DNA of 64,000 nucleotides from Myxococcales bacterium UBA1660 (GTDB lineage Bacteria; Myxococcota_A; Polyangia; Polyangiales; Houyiibacteriaceae), in assembly GCA_002320815.1 (NCBI GenBank), contig DCLA01000010.1, positions 101,164 through 165,163 on the forward strand, written 5' to 3'. A model generated the notes under the pieces. That model saw only the letters and a program-made list of their open reading frames with translations. It was not told where the DNA came from and did not search any database. Every line of letters starts with the position of its first letter. Within the stretch, counting starts at the first letter, position 1. The position numbers were made by a program, and so were the translations under genes. Shown here in pieces: positions 35,937 to 44,502 of the stretch.

Positions 35937-37435
35937 GCGAACGACTCTTCGGGGCGATGACGCCCGAGACCTTCGACGCTCGGCAGCCGGCGTTCTTCCG
36001 GTTCCGGCAGCTCCCCATGGCTCCGGACAAGGTGGTGCTGAGCAACCTCGAGGGGCGCTGGCTGGTCCTCGATCGACCGGACTTCCTGGCCTTCGCCCAG
36101 GGCCAGGTGAGCGAGGGGACCCCGCTCTTCCAGAAGCTCCGGGAGCGCAACTTCCTCCGGGCCTACTACGACGTCCCCGCCGCGACGGAGATGGTCCGCG
36201 CCCGGCACGAGTTCGTCGGCGCGGGCCCCAACCTGCACATCCTGGTGCTCACCCTCCGGTGCAACACCACCTGCGTCTACTGCCACGCCTCCCGGGCGAA
36301 CATGGACCAGGTCGACACCGACATGACGGTGGAGATCGCGGAGAAGTCGGTGGACTTCATCCTGCAGTCCACCAACCCGGCGGTGACCATCGAGTTCCAG
36401 GGGGGCGAGCCCCTGGTGCGCTTCGACCTGCTCCAGCACGTGGTCCGCTACGCCAACGAGCGGAACGAGGCCATCGGCAAGGAGATCGACTTCACGCTGG
36501 TCACCAACCTCTCCCTCATGGACGAGGAGAAGCTGGACTGGCTCATCGAGAACCGGGTGCAGATCTGCACCAGCGTCGACGGCCCCCAGGACGTCCACGA
36601 TAAGCAGCGGAAGCTGCCCAAGGCGAGCGCCCACGGCGAGGCCGTGAAGTGGATCGGGCGCATCAACGAGCGGTACGAAGAGCTCGGCCTGGACCAGACC
36701 CTCTACCACGTGGAGGCCCTGGTCACGACGACCCGGCCCATCCTCGACCGCTGGAAGGAGCTGGTCGATCTCTACGTGGACCTCGGGTGCCGCGCGCTCT
36801 TCCTGCGGCCCCTCGACCCCTTCGGCTTCGCCGACAAGACCAAGCGGCTCATCGAGTACCCGCGCGCCGACTACGTCACGTACTACCGCAACGCGGTGGA
36901 CTACATGATCGAGCTCAACAAGGGCGGCGTGGAGATCCTGGAGCGCTACGCGGCGATCTTCCTGACGAAAATCCTCAGCGGCGTGGACCCCAACTTCCTC
37001 GACATCCGGCAGCCCTCGGGCGCCGGCATCGGGCAGCTCGCCTACTCGTACGACGGGAAGATCTTCACCTGCGACGAGGGGCGCATGCTCCACGAGATGG
37101 GCGACGACACCTTCGAGATCGGGCACGTGATGACCTCGAAGTACCGCGACGTGGTCGGCCACGAGGCGGTCCGCGCGGTGGTCATCGCCAGCCAGCTCGA
37201 CGGGCAGCCGGACTGCGTCCACTGCCCCTACCAGCCCTACTGCGGGATCCCGCCGGTGCACTCGCACCGCATCCAGGGGACCCTGCTCGGTCGCATGCGC
37301 GAGAGTTCCCTGTGCGCCGTCCACAAAGGCATCCAGGACTACCTCTTCGAGAAGCTCGCCAGCGGCGACGAGGAGACCCTCCGAGTCCTCGAGAAGTGGA
37401 CCACCATCCGCCCCCGCGACCACTTCGTGCAGTAG
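35933..37435 (+). CDS. hxsB: HxsB-like radical SAM maturase
   Basis: 500 residues from GTG 35933, overlapping the previous stop. N-terminal domain FFRFRQLPMAPDKVVLSNLE then WLVLDRPDFLAFAQGQVSEG, as in HxsB. Radical-SAM core with LTLRCNTTCVYCHAS (C110, C114, C117) and VTIEFQGGEPLVRFDL. SPASM-like C-terminal region has the HxsB-type CVHCPYQPYCGIPPVHSHRI and later LCAVHKG, giving extra Fe-S ligands. HxsB modifies a precursor peptide in His-Xaa-Ser systems; the chemistry is not established here. Last gene of the operon; no HxsA-type His-Xaa-Ser-repeat precursor is seen nearby. Confidence 0.88.
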   Translation: MSERLFGAMTPETFDARQPAFFRFRQLPMAPDKVVLSNLEGRWLVLDRPDFLAFAQGQVSEGTPLFQKLRERNFLRAYYDVPAATEMVRARHEFVGAGPNLHILVLTLRCNTTCVYCHASRANMDQVDTDMTVEIAEKSVDFILQSTNPAVTIEFQGGEPLVRFDLLQHVVRYANERNEAIGKEIDFTLVTNLSLMDEEKLDWLIENRVQICTSVDGPQDVHDKQRKLPKASAHGEAVKWIGRINERYEELGLDQTLYHVEALVTTTRPILDRWKELVDLYVDLGCRALFLRPLDPFGFADKTKRLIEYPRADYVTYYRNAVDYMIELNKGGVEILERYAAIFLTKILSGVDPNFLDIRQPSGAGIGQLAYSYDGKIFTCDEGRMLHEMGDDTFEIGHVMTSKYRDVVGHEAVRAVVIASQLDGQPDCVHCPYQPYCGIPPVHSHRIQGTLLGRMRESSLCAVHKGIQDYLFEKLASGDEETLRVLEKWTTIRPRDHFVQ

Positions 37436-37488
37436 CGGCCAGGGGACGACGCCGCCACGACGCACCGAGCGGCCGAGCCGCGCGGGGG

Positions 37489-37683
37489 GCCGGAGGAGGA
37501 GCGCGAAGCGCGACGACGCACCGAGCGGCAACGCCGCGAGCTCTTCAGGTTTATGGGGAGGGCGAGGAGCGATGTCGCGACGAGCCGCGCGGGGCAGTGC
37601 CGGAGGAGGAGCGCGAAGCGCGACGACGCACCGAGCGGCGAAGCCGCGAGCTCTTCAGGTTTATGGGGAGGGCGAGGAGCGAT
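37489..37683 (+). repeat. Direct repeat pair downstream of hxsB
   Basis: Two ~85-base near-identical copies, starting near 37489 and 37599, spaced 110 bases apart. Each carries GCCGGAGGAGGAGCGCGAAG at its start and CTCTTCAGGTTTATGGGGAG near its end. The copies differ by a few bases. The 110-base period is not a multiple of three, so the two copies read in different frames; they are unlikely to be one coding sequence. A partial third copy may precede at about 37446-37488. Confidence 0.8.
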
Positions 37684-38574
37684 TCACTCGCGACGAGCCG
37701 GGGGATTTTTCAAAATCCCCCCAACAGCTCTAGCATGATCGCCGCGGCCGAGATCGATCCGCTCCAGGCAGAGGCCGTGGGCGGGGGCGGTGGGGCCGCC
37801 TTCCTCGCGGCGGCCCTCGGGGCCCAGGAGGCGGGCCACCTGGTCGGGGTTCATCCGGTGGCGGCCCACGTCGAGCAGGGTGCCGGCGAGGATGCGCACC
37901 ATGTTCTTCATGAACGCGGTCCCCTCGACCTCGATGGCCAGCCGGTCGGGGCGGCCGGCCCAGTCGGGCACCACGTCGATGCGGGTCATCGTGCGCTCGG
38001 TGTTCTCGCGGTCGTCGCTGGCCGCGCGGAAGGCGCGGAAGTCGTGGGTGCCCACCAGGTGCGCCGCCGCCTCGCGCATGCGCTCGAGGTCCAGGTAGTC
38101 GGCCACCACCTCGCGGCGCTCCGCGCGCGGCACGTCGGGTCGCGAGTGCTGGGGGCCCACCCGCCAGGTCGTGCGACGCAGCAGCGGGTCGGTGGTCTCG
38201 CCCACGACCACCTGGTAGCGGTAGAGCTTCCCCGCGGCGTCGTTCCGGGGGTCGTAGCGACGATCCACCGCACAGGCGCTGCGGACGGAGACGTCTTCGG
38301 GGAGGAGGCCGTTGAGCCCCAGGGTGTAGGCCTTCTCCGGGAGCTCGCGGTCGCAGGCGAAGCTCACCACCTGGCCGCGAGCGTGGACCCCGGCGTCGGT
38401 GCGGCTGGCGCCCCGCATCCGGGAGGTCTCCAGGCTCAGGGCCTTCAGCGCCTTCTCCAGCGTGGACTGGACGGTGCGGACCTTCGGCTGCGCCTGCCAG
38501 CCATGGAAGTCCGTCCCATCGTAGGAGACGATCAGGCGCACGCCGTAGGGCAGGCGCGGCTCGCGACGGGCCAT
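37684..38574 (-). CDS. truA: tRNA pseudouridine(38-40) synthase
   Basis: 296 residues from the ATG at 38574. LPYGVRLIVSYDGTDFHGWQ at the N terminus, then SRTDAGVHARGQVVSFAC with the catalytic Asp (RTDAGVHA), KLYRYQVVVGE, HDFRAFRA and IEVEGTAFMKNMVRILAGTL. It converts U38-U40 in tRNA anticodon arms to pseudouridine. The last ~20 residues after LCLERIDLGRG seem an add-on, GGILKNPPARRE, encoded through the terminator hairpin. Strand is opposite to hxsB. Confidence 0.95.
   Translation of the reverse strand: MARREPRLPYGVRLIVSYDGTDFHGWQAQPKVRTVQSTLEKALKALSLETSRMRGASRTDAGVHARGQVVSFACDRELPEKAYTLGLNGLLPEDVSVRSACAVDRRYDPRNDAAGKLYRYQVVVGETTDPLLRRTTWRVGPQHSRPDVPRAERREVVADYLDLERMREAAAHLVGTHDFRAFRAASDDRENTERTMTRIDVVPDWAGRPDRLAIEVEGTAFMKNMVRILAGTLLDVGRHRMNPDQVARLLGPEGRREEGGPTAPAHGLCLERIDLGRGDHARAVGGILKNPPARRE
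37700..37721. terminator. Bidirectional terminator hairpin
   Basis: GGGGATTTT pairs with AAAATCCCC around a TC loop, with a tenth G-C pair at the base. It lies between hxsB (plus) and truA (minus, whose coding end runs through it) and could end transcription both ways; the A/T flanks serve as U-tracts on each strand. Confidence 0.6.
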
Positions 38575-38578
38575 GGGC

Positions 38579-39289
38579 TCAGAAGGTGAGGCCGAGGCCG
38601 CCGGTCCAGGCCAGCGAGCTGCCGCCGAAGTCGGCGGTGGAGCCGAAGAGCTCGAAGAGCAGGTAGGAGTGGTTGATGCCCCACTCGTCGTCGAGGTTGC
38701 GGGCCCGGCGCGGGTTGATGAAGTCCAGTTCGAGGGCCACCTGGGCACCCCAGTGGAAGCCGAAGGAGCGGCCCTCGGCCTCGGTGGTCGAGCCGTTCTC
38801 GATGGACGAGAAGATCATGTCCAGGCCGAGCTTGCCGGCGAAGACCAGCGGGATGTTCAGCTCCCGGGCCAGCACGTCGACGCGCAGGACCAGCAGGGCC
38901 TGCAGCGGGAAGATGCGGAACTTCAGCTCCTGGTCCACGCTGCTGCCGTCGGTGGGCGGCGTGCACTCGAGGTTCACGCAGCCGTCGGCGGTGTAGCGGG
39001 CCCAGTTGAAGCGGACGCCGCCGCCGAGGAGACCCACATAGGGGATCCGCAGGGGGATGACGTCGAGCTCGAGCCCGAGCATGGGCCCGATGTCGTCGCC
39101 GAAGACCGTGTCGAACGCGCCGCTGCCGACGTCCGGCGAGTAGCCGCCGACCCGGAGCTCGAAGGCGAAGTACTCCGGGGACTCGGTCGGCTGGTCGTAG
39201 GCGTCCGAGTAGGTGTACTGGGCCTCGGCGGTCGAGCCGAAGAGGGCCGCGAGGGCGGCGACCAAGAGGGTGGTGTGGATGCGGTTCAT
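38579..39289 (-). CDS. Outer-membrane beta-barrel-like protein
   Basis: 236 residues from the ATG at 39289. Signal peptide RIHTTLLVAALAALFGSTAEA, then alternating beta strands typical of outer-membrane proteins (FAFELRVGGYSP, then GPMLGLELDVIPLRIPYVGL), ending in WTGGLGLTF with a terminal Phe, as required by the BAM machinery. Function unknown. Its ATG overlaps the stop of the MYXO-CTERM gene upstream (ATGA), so the two are expressed together. Confidence 0.7.
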   Translation of the reverse strand: MNRIHTTLLVAALAALFGSTAEAQYTYSDAYDQPTESPEYFAFELRVGGYSPDVGSGAFDTVFGDDIGPMLGLELDVIPLRIPYVGLLGGGVRFNWARYTADGCVNLECTPPTDGSSVDQELKFRIFPLQALLVLRVDVLARELNIPLVFAGKLGLDMIFSSIENGSTTEAEGRSFGFHWGAQVALELDFINPRRARNLDDEWGINHSYLLFELFGSTADFGGSSLAWTGGLGLTF

Positions 39290-40263
39290 CGACGGCGCCT
39301 CGAGCGGAGCACCAGGCCGAGGGCCAGGAAGCCCCAGAGGGGAGCCTGACCTACAGGGGACCCGCCCGCGCTGCAACCATCCGGGCAGGTGCCGCCCTCG
39401 GCGGTGTGCACGTCGCAGAATCCCATGACCGAGATGCGGGTCACGCAGATCGCCGAGGAGGCGGTGCCCTCGTTGCCGGCCTGGTCGACGGCGACCACGT
39501 ACACGCTGGCGCTCTCCCCGACCGCCAGGCCCATGGTCTCGGGGTTGATGGTGGCCGAGCTGGCGCCGACGTTGGTGGTGCTGACCAGGGTGCGCTCCTC
39601 GGTCCCCCCGTCGCCGGTCGAGGAGCCGCAGGCGCCGCCGCGGTAGATCCGGTAGTAGGTCTGGGTCTCGCTGAGGGCGGTCCAGGTGATCTGCACCGCG
39701 CTGTCACCCTGCAACGTGTCCTGGTCGACGGTCACCGCCGTCGGACCGTTCGGGTCCACCAGCAGGCTGACGAAGCCGTAGTTGCTGCCCACGTCGCCGG
39801 TCTCGTTCGCGTTGTCGGTGGTCAACGCGAAGATGCGCACCGTGGTGCCGCTGCTGGTGGTCGAGGAGCAGGCGGTGCTGGCGCCCTCCAGGATCTGGTC
39901 CAGGGGCACGAAGAAAGTGCGCGTGTCCGAGAGGTCCACGGTGCCGATGTTCGTGCAGGTCGCGGTGTCCGGCGCGCGGGCCGCGGTGGTGCTGCAGTCG
40001 TTGGAGCTGGTGGTCACCCAGAGGTCCACGAAGTTGGTGTTCGTGATCGCCGACGGCGACGTGACGGTCACGCCCGCGGAGCTGGGATCGTCACAGGCGG
40101 CGGCGCTCAGACCGCGGGCCACGCACTCGCTGGTGTTGCAGGTCTCGCCGTTGCCCATGAGCGCGGTCGCGCTCAGGTTCAGCGGGTTCGACTGGGCAGC
40201 GGCCAGACCGGGTCCGGTCAGCAGGGCGGCCAGGAGCACGCCGGGGATGGAGAGAGTCCTCAT
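39286..40263 (-). CDS. Secreted Ig-like protein with MYXO-CTERM-like tail
   Basis: 325 residues from the ATG at 40263. Signal peptide TLSIPGVLLAALLTGPGLAAA. The body reads as two beta-sandwich (fibronectin III/Ig-like) segments, for example TAVTVDQDTLQGDSAVQITW and then TQTYYRIYRGG. The C terminus GCSAGGSPVGQ, then PLWGFLALGLVL and RSRRRR, is the Gly-Cys-Ser, hydrophobic, Arg-rich tripartite pattern of the MYXO-CTERM sorting signal. It is therefore probably anchored to the envelope or processed on export. Function unknown. Confidence 0.75.
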   Translation of the reverse strand: MRTLSIPGVLLAALLTGPGLAAAQSNPLNLSATALMGNGETCNTSECVARGLSAAACDDPSSAGVTVTSPSAITNTNFVDLWVTTSSNDCSTTAARAPDTATCTNIGTVDLSDTRTFFVPLDQILEGASTACSSTTSSGTTVRIFALTTDNANETGDVGSNYGFVSLLVDPNGPTAVTVDQDTLQGDSAVQITWTALSETQTYYRIYRGGACGSSTGDGGTEERTLVSTTNVGASSATINPETMGLAVGESASVYVVAVDQAGNEGTASSAICVTRISVMGFCDVHTAEGGTCPDGCSAGGSPVGQAPLWGFLALGLVLRSRRRR

Positions 40264-40431
40264 CGCGGTGGGGTTTAGCAAGGTTCGAGCCATGGAAGGA
40301 AAGAGAAAAGCGGGCAGTTTTCGATGCGATGGGCGGGGCGCCCGCTTGTCATCCTGACACCCGGGGGCCATGGGGGCCCGCCGCGCTGACAGCATGGCGA
40401 ACCCCGGGGTTCTTCGGAGCAGGGGGCGGCC

Positions 40432-41415
40432 TCAGAGGAAGAGGCCCTCGGCGATCTGCACGGCGTTCAACGCCGCGCCCTTGCGGAGGTTGTCCGAGAC
40501 GACCCACATCTGCAGGCCGCCGGGGTTGCCCACGTCCTCGCGGATGCGGCCCACGTAGACCGGGTCGGTGCCCGCGGCCTTCAGCGGGGTCGGGTAGACT
40601 CCGTTGGGGAAGTCGTCGACGACCTCGATCCCCGCGGCCTCGCTCAGGATCTTCCGGGCGGTGGCGGCGTCCATGGGCTCGGTGAGCTCCAGGGTGACCG
40701 ACTCCGAGTGGCCGTTGACCACCGGGACCCGGACCGCCGTCGGGGAGACCCGGATGCTGGCGTCTCCCAGAATCTTGCGGGTCTCGTTGACCATCTTCAG
40801 CTCTTCCTCCTGGTAGGCGCCGGCGGCGTCGACCGACCAGTGCATCAAGAGGTTGCCGGCGAGCTGGCCCTTCAGGGCCGCGCCCTCGCCGCCCTTCATC
40901 TGCTCTTCGAGGGCGTCGACGGCGGCGGCGCCGGCGCCGCTGATGGCCTGGTAGGTGGACACCACGATGCGTTTCACCGGGTTCACCCGGTGGATCGGCG
41001 CCACGGCGACGACCATCTGGATGGTCGAGCAGTTGGGGTTGGCGATGATCCCCTTGGGCCGGGTCTTGGCCGCCTCGAGGTTCACCTCGGGGACCACCAG
41101 CGGACACTCGGGATCGGAGCGGAAGGCGGAGGAGTTGTCGATGACCACCGCGCCCTTGGCGGCGGCGACGGGGCTCCACTCCTTGGAGGGACCGCTGCCC
41201 GCCGAGAAGAGGGCCACGTCGACCCCCTCGAAGTGCTCGGCGGCGATCTCCTTCACCACATGGGTCTTGCCCTGGAACGTGACCTCGGTGCCCGCGCTCC
41301 GGGCCGAAGCGAGCGGAACCAGCTCGGACACGGGGAACGCGCGCTGCTCGAGGACGCGGAGCATTTCTCGGCCCACCATCCCGGTGGCGCCAGCGACTGC
41401 AACTCGGAAGCTCAT
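40432..41415 (-). CDS. asd: Aspartate-semialdehyde dehydrogenase
   Basis: 327 residues from the ATG at 41415. NADP-binding VAVAGATGMVGREMLRVLEQ at the N terminus, then IIANPNCSTIQM with the catalytic Cys, the STYQAISGAGAAAVDAL region and RVPVVNGHSESVTLEL. It reduces aspartyl phosphate to aspartate semialdehyde for Lys/diaminopimelate, Met and Thr synthesis. Monocistronic by its surroundings. Confidence 0.96.
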   Translation of the reverse strand: MSFRVAVAGATGMVGREMLRVLEQRAFPVSELVPLASARSAGTEVTFQGKTHVVKEIAAEHFEGVDVALFSAGSGPSKEWSPVAAAKGAVVIDNSSAFRSDPECPLVVPEVNLEAAKTRPKGIIANPNCSTIQMVVAVAPIHRVNPVKRIVVSTYQAISGAGAAAVDALEEQMKGGEGAALKGQLAGNLLMHWSVDAAGAYQEEELKMVNETRKILGDASIRVSPTAVRVPVVNGHSESVTLELTEPMDAATARKILSEAAGIEVVDDFPNGVYPTPLKAAGTDPVYVGRIREDVGNPGGLQMWVVSDNLRKGAALNAVQIAEGLFL

Positions 41416-41521
41416 GCGCTGTGAATGGCACGGGCGCGGGCGCTGGGCCAGTGATCCCCCCGGGAAATCGGGCGAAATCGGGGGAAAGGGCGGCCGCTGG
41501 CCTCGGCGCCGGGCTCGGTTC

Positions 41522-43087
41522 ATGACCCGGCCCATGCGCGTGCGACACGTTCCGATCGTGCTCGGCCTCCTGGCCGGGTCCACTGCCGTCAGCGCCCAGG
41601 GGGAACCACCGGCCGAGGCCGAGGAGACCGCCCCCGCGGCCCCACCGACGGCGTCCCCCCAACCCGACTCGGCGGAGGTGGAGGCGGCCCTCCGGGAGCA
41701 GCTCGAGGCCCTCTCGGCGCCGGGCGGCCTCACCGCCGACCAGGCGGCCGAGCGCGCGGTGGCCACCGCGCCGTCGTTGAATCGCGCCGCGGCCGCCGTC
41801 GCCGCCGCGGAGGCCGGCGCCCGCCGGGCCTGGCAAGGTTTCTTCCCGCAGCTGGAGGTCAGCGCGCGCTACACGCGCCTGAGCCCCATCGATCAGCCCT
41901 CCTTCGGCGGCGCGCTGCTCAGCGACGAGGAGCTGGCGCTCTCCCGGGGCCTGGTGGCCAACGTGGACGACCCCGACGCCCAGGCGCTCTGGGCCGGGCT
42001 CCTGGACAGCTTCGGGAACTCCCAAAGCTTCGAGTTCCCGGTGATCCTGAACAACTACGTGCTGCGGGCGACCGCGACGCTGCCGGTGAGCGACCTGCTG
42101 CTCACCATCCTGCCCGGCTACCGCGCCGCCGAGGCGGCGGTCGAGGTGGCCGAGGCCCAGGCCGAGGCGGACCGGATCCTGGTCGCCCACCGGGCCCGGG
42201 AGACCTACTACCAGCTCGCGCGTGCCCGGGGCGCGCTGGTGGTGGCCGAGAAGGCCGTCGACCAGGTGACCGCGCACCGCGCCCGGATGGCCACCCTGGT
42301 GGAGGCCGGCGCCGCGGCTCCGGTCGACCTCCTGCGCATCGAGGCCCAGCTCGCCCAGGCGCGGGTCGCCGTGGCGCGGAGCCAGGGCGGCGCACGCATG
42401 GCCGAGCGGGCGCTCCAGCTCCTGATGCACGAACCCGGCGCGGTGGGGCTGGGCGAGGACTTCGCCGAGACGGTCGACATGCCGGCCGAGAGCGTCGAGG
42501 CCTTGAGCCAGCGCGCGCTGCGGGACCGCCAGGAGCTGCAGACCCTGCGCTCGCTGGTCCGCGCCCGCGAGGCCGCCATCCGCGCGACCCTGGGTCGCCA
42601 GTATCCGCAGCTCCTGGTCCAGGGGAACGTGGACGTAGCCAACCCCAACCAGCGGATCATCCCCCAGGTCGCCGAGTTCCGGACCACCTGGGACGTCTCC
42701 GTGATCCTCCGCTGGTCGCCCAACGAGATGGGCGCCGCCCGGGCCCAGGCCGCCGAGGCCGAGGCCCAGCTCGCGCAGGCCCGGGAGGACATCGCCGCCC
42801 TCGGCGACGCCGTCCAGCTCGAGGTCTCCGAGGCACACACCTCGCTCGAGGCCGCGCTGGCGGCGCGCTCCGCGGCGCAGGTCGGTCTGGTGGCCGCCGA
42901 AGCCGAGCACCGGGTCCGGGTGACCCAGCTCGAGGCCGGCACGGCGGTGACCAGCGACCTCCTCGACGCCGAGACCGCCCTGACCCGGGCGCGCCTGGCG
43001 GTGGTCGACGCCGCCATCGAGGCCCACCTCGCGCGCTGGCGCCTCACCCGCGCCGTCGGCGGGGTCAGGGCACCAGGGGGCAGTTGA
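41522..43087 (+). CDS. TolC-family outer-membrane efflux protein
   Basis: 521 residues from ATG 41522 (41534 is an alternative). Signal VPIVLGLLAGSTAVSA. The bulk is long amphipathic helices separated by beta-like strands with the usual OEP repeat (AGARRAWQGFFPQLEVSARY, then ALVVAEKAVDQVTAHRARMA). It would form a trimeric outer-membrane channel. No inner-membrane pump or periplasmic adaptor gene is adjacent. Its 3' end overlaps the end of the next gene (opposite strand) by 23 bases. Confidence 0.85.
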   Translation: MTRPMRVRHVPIVLGLLAGSTAVSAQGEPPAEAEETAPAAPPTASPQPDSAEVEAALREQLEALSAPGGLTADQAAERAVATAPSLNRAAAAVAAAEAGARRAWQGFFPQLEVSARYTRLSPIDQPSFGGALLSDEELALSRGLVANVDDPDAQALWAGLLDSFGNSQSFEFPVILNNYVLRATATLPVSDLLLTILPGYRAAEAAVEVAEAQAEADRILVAHRARETYYQLARARGALVVAEKAVDQVTAHRARMATLVEAGAAAPVDLLRIEAQLAQARVAVARSQGGARMAERALQLLMHEPGAVGLGEDFAETVDMPAESVEALSQRALRDRQELQTLRSLVRAREAAIRATLGRQYPQLLVQGNVDVANPNQRIIPQVAEFRTTWDVSVILRWSPNEMGAARAQAAEAEAQLAQAREDIAALGDAVQLEVSEAHTSLEAALAARSAAQVGLVAAEAEHRVRVTQLEAGTAVTSDLLDAETALTRARLAVVDAAIEAHLARWRLTRAVGGVRAPGGS

Positions 43088-44045
43088 TCAGCGCATCGGT
43101 CTCTTCGTAGGCGACCACCCGGCCCGCGATCGGCGTGATGGCGTAGGTCGCGGCGTCCACGTCGAACATGTCGTGGGCGTCGCGGTAGTCGGCCATGGTC
43201 TGGTCCATCGCGGTGTCGATGCTGGCGTAGTCGCTGGGCACGGTGACGGTGACCATGCGCCAGAGCGGCGTGTACTCCACGCTGTCGAGGCCCACCCCGA
43301 AGACGTTGTTGGAGTCGACCATGTCGCCGTCGCCGGTGAGGTCGACCATGGCCATCGCCTCGGACAGCGGCGCGTCCTCGCCATCGCGGGTCAGCACGTA
43401 GACGTTGCGGATGAGCACCTCGCCCTCGGTGGTGCCGAGCTCACCGAGGCCCAAGCGGCCGGTCCCGGCGCCGAAGAGCATGCACTCCGCGCGCATGTCC
43501 CGGACGTACACCGGGCGGGGGCCGCGGGTCCCGCCGTCGGCGGTCTCCACCGTCGCGTCCGGCGCCACGATGGGGCAGTTGAGGTAGGCGTTGCGCTCCG
43601 AGAGGGTGGCCAGCCCGTCGGCGGCCGCGTCCTCGACGGCGTCCCAGGAGCCGAGGATCTCTCCGGCGTAGCTGCCGCTCACCTGCACCTCGGTGACCTT
43701 GCCGAAGGCGCTGAACCCCGGCTCGCCGGGCAGGTGCTCGAAGACCAGGGGGTGGTCCAGGAGCGCGCATTCGCCGTCGGTCTCCCGGCAGAGCACGGCG
43801 ACCCGCTGCGGGGTGGCGATGCTGTTGGGCATGGGCCAGTAGCGCTGGGGCTCGCCGTCGACGAAGCCGTGCAGGATCGGCACGGTGCCCTCGACCCCGT
43901 CCTCGGTGGCGACGGTCGCGGCCAGGGCGGCGTCGGCCTCGGCCACGGTGGGCAAGACCGTGCCGGCCGGTTGGTACGCCCCGGAGCCCTCGCCGCAGGC
44001 GAGGAGGGCGAAGGAGGCGAGGAAGAGCGGGAAGCGAAGAGACAT
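43065..44045 (-). CDS. Lipoprotein, unknown function
   Basis: 326 residues from the ATG at 44045. SLRFPLFLASFALLACGEG is a clear lipoprotein signal with Cys at residue 17. The mature protein has scattered Cys (LNCPIVAP, AECMLFG, LINCPLVP) and no recognised domain. Convergent with the tolC-like gene, overlapping it by 23 bases at the 3' ends. Confidence 0.75.
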   Translation of the reverse strand: MSLRFPLFLASFALLACGEGSGAYQPAGTVLPTVAEADAALAATVATEDGVEGTVPILHGFVDGEPQRYWPMPNSIATPQRVAVLCRETDGECALLDHPLVFEHLPGEPGFSAFGKVTEVQVSGSYAGEILGSWDAVEDAAADGLATLSERNAYLNCPIVAPDATVETADGGTRGPRPVYVRDMRAECMLFGAGTGRLGLGELGTTEGEVLIRNVYVLTRDGEDAPLSEAMAMVDLTGDGDMVDSNNVFGVGLDSVEYTPLWRMVTVTVPSDYASIDTAMDQTMADYRDAHDMFDVDAATYAITPIAGRVVAYEETDALINCPLVP

Positions 44046-44121
44046 CGCACGAGCGTACCGCGCGACCCCGGCGCGCGTTAGCCTCCCCGACCGTGAGCGC
44101 GAAGCGGAAGGAGACTCGGCG

Positions 44122-44502
44122 ATGGTCGTGGTGAGCGCAGCGGTGATCTTCCACGAGGGCCGGGTGCTGATGACCCAACGCCCGGCGAAGACCCACCTGG
44201 CCGGCAAGTGGGAGTTCCCCGGCGGCAAGGTGGAGAGGGGCGAGGACCCCCGGGACACGGCGGTCCGCGAGCTGCGCGAAGAGTGCGGCATCACCATCGA
44301 GGTCCAGGACATCCTCGAGGTCTCCTTCCACGCCTACCCGGAGAAGGACGTGCTCCTCCTCTTCTACGAGGGGCGCTGGGTCTCCGGCGAAGTACAGCAC
44401 CTCGGGGTCGCCGACCACCGCTGGGTGGAGCCGGGCCGCATCGGTGAACTCGACCTGCCGCCGGCCGACGCCCCGCTGGTGGCCAAGCTCGCCGCCCGCT
44501 GA
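44122..44502 (+). CDS. NUDIX hydrolase (MutT-type 8-oxo-dGTP diphosphatase)
   Basis: 126 residues from ATG 44122 with a GGAAGGAGA ribosome-binding site. A complete NUDIX box is visible: GGKVERGEDPRDTAVRELRE followed by ECG (G-x5-E-x7-REUxEEUG). Flanking strands VVVSAAVIFHEGRVLMTQRP and WEFPGGK match MutT-like enzymes. Likely hydrolyses a modified nucleoside triphosphate; the substrate is not certain. Confidence 0.9.
   Translation: MVVVSAAVIFHEGRVLMTQRPAKTHLAGKWEFPGGKVERGEDPRDTAVRELREECGITIEVQDILEVSFHAYPEKDVLLLFYEGRWVSGEVQHLGVADHRWVEPGRIGELDLPPADAPLVAKLAAR

Noticed and set aside
37553..37738. A 61-codon ORF beginning MGRARSDVATSRAG inside the direct repeats as a Hxs precursor
   Set aside because: The second repeat copy reads in another frame and there is no His-Xaa-Ser repeat; composition is that of the repeat, not a peptide.
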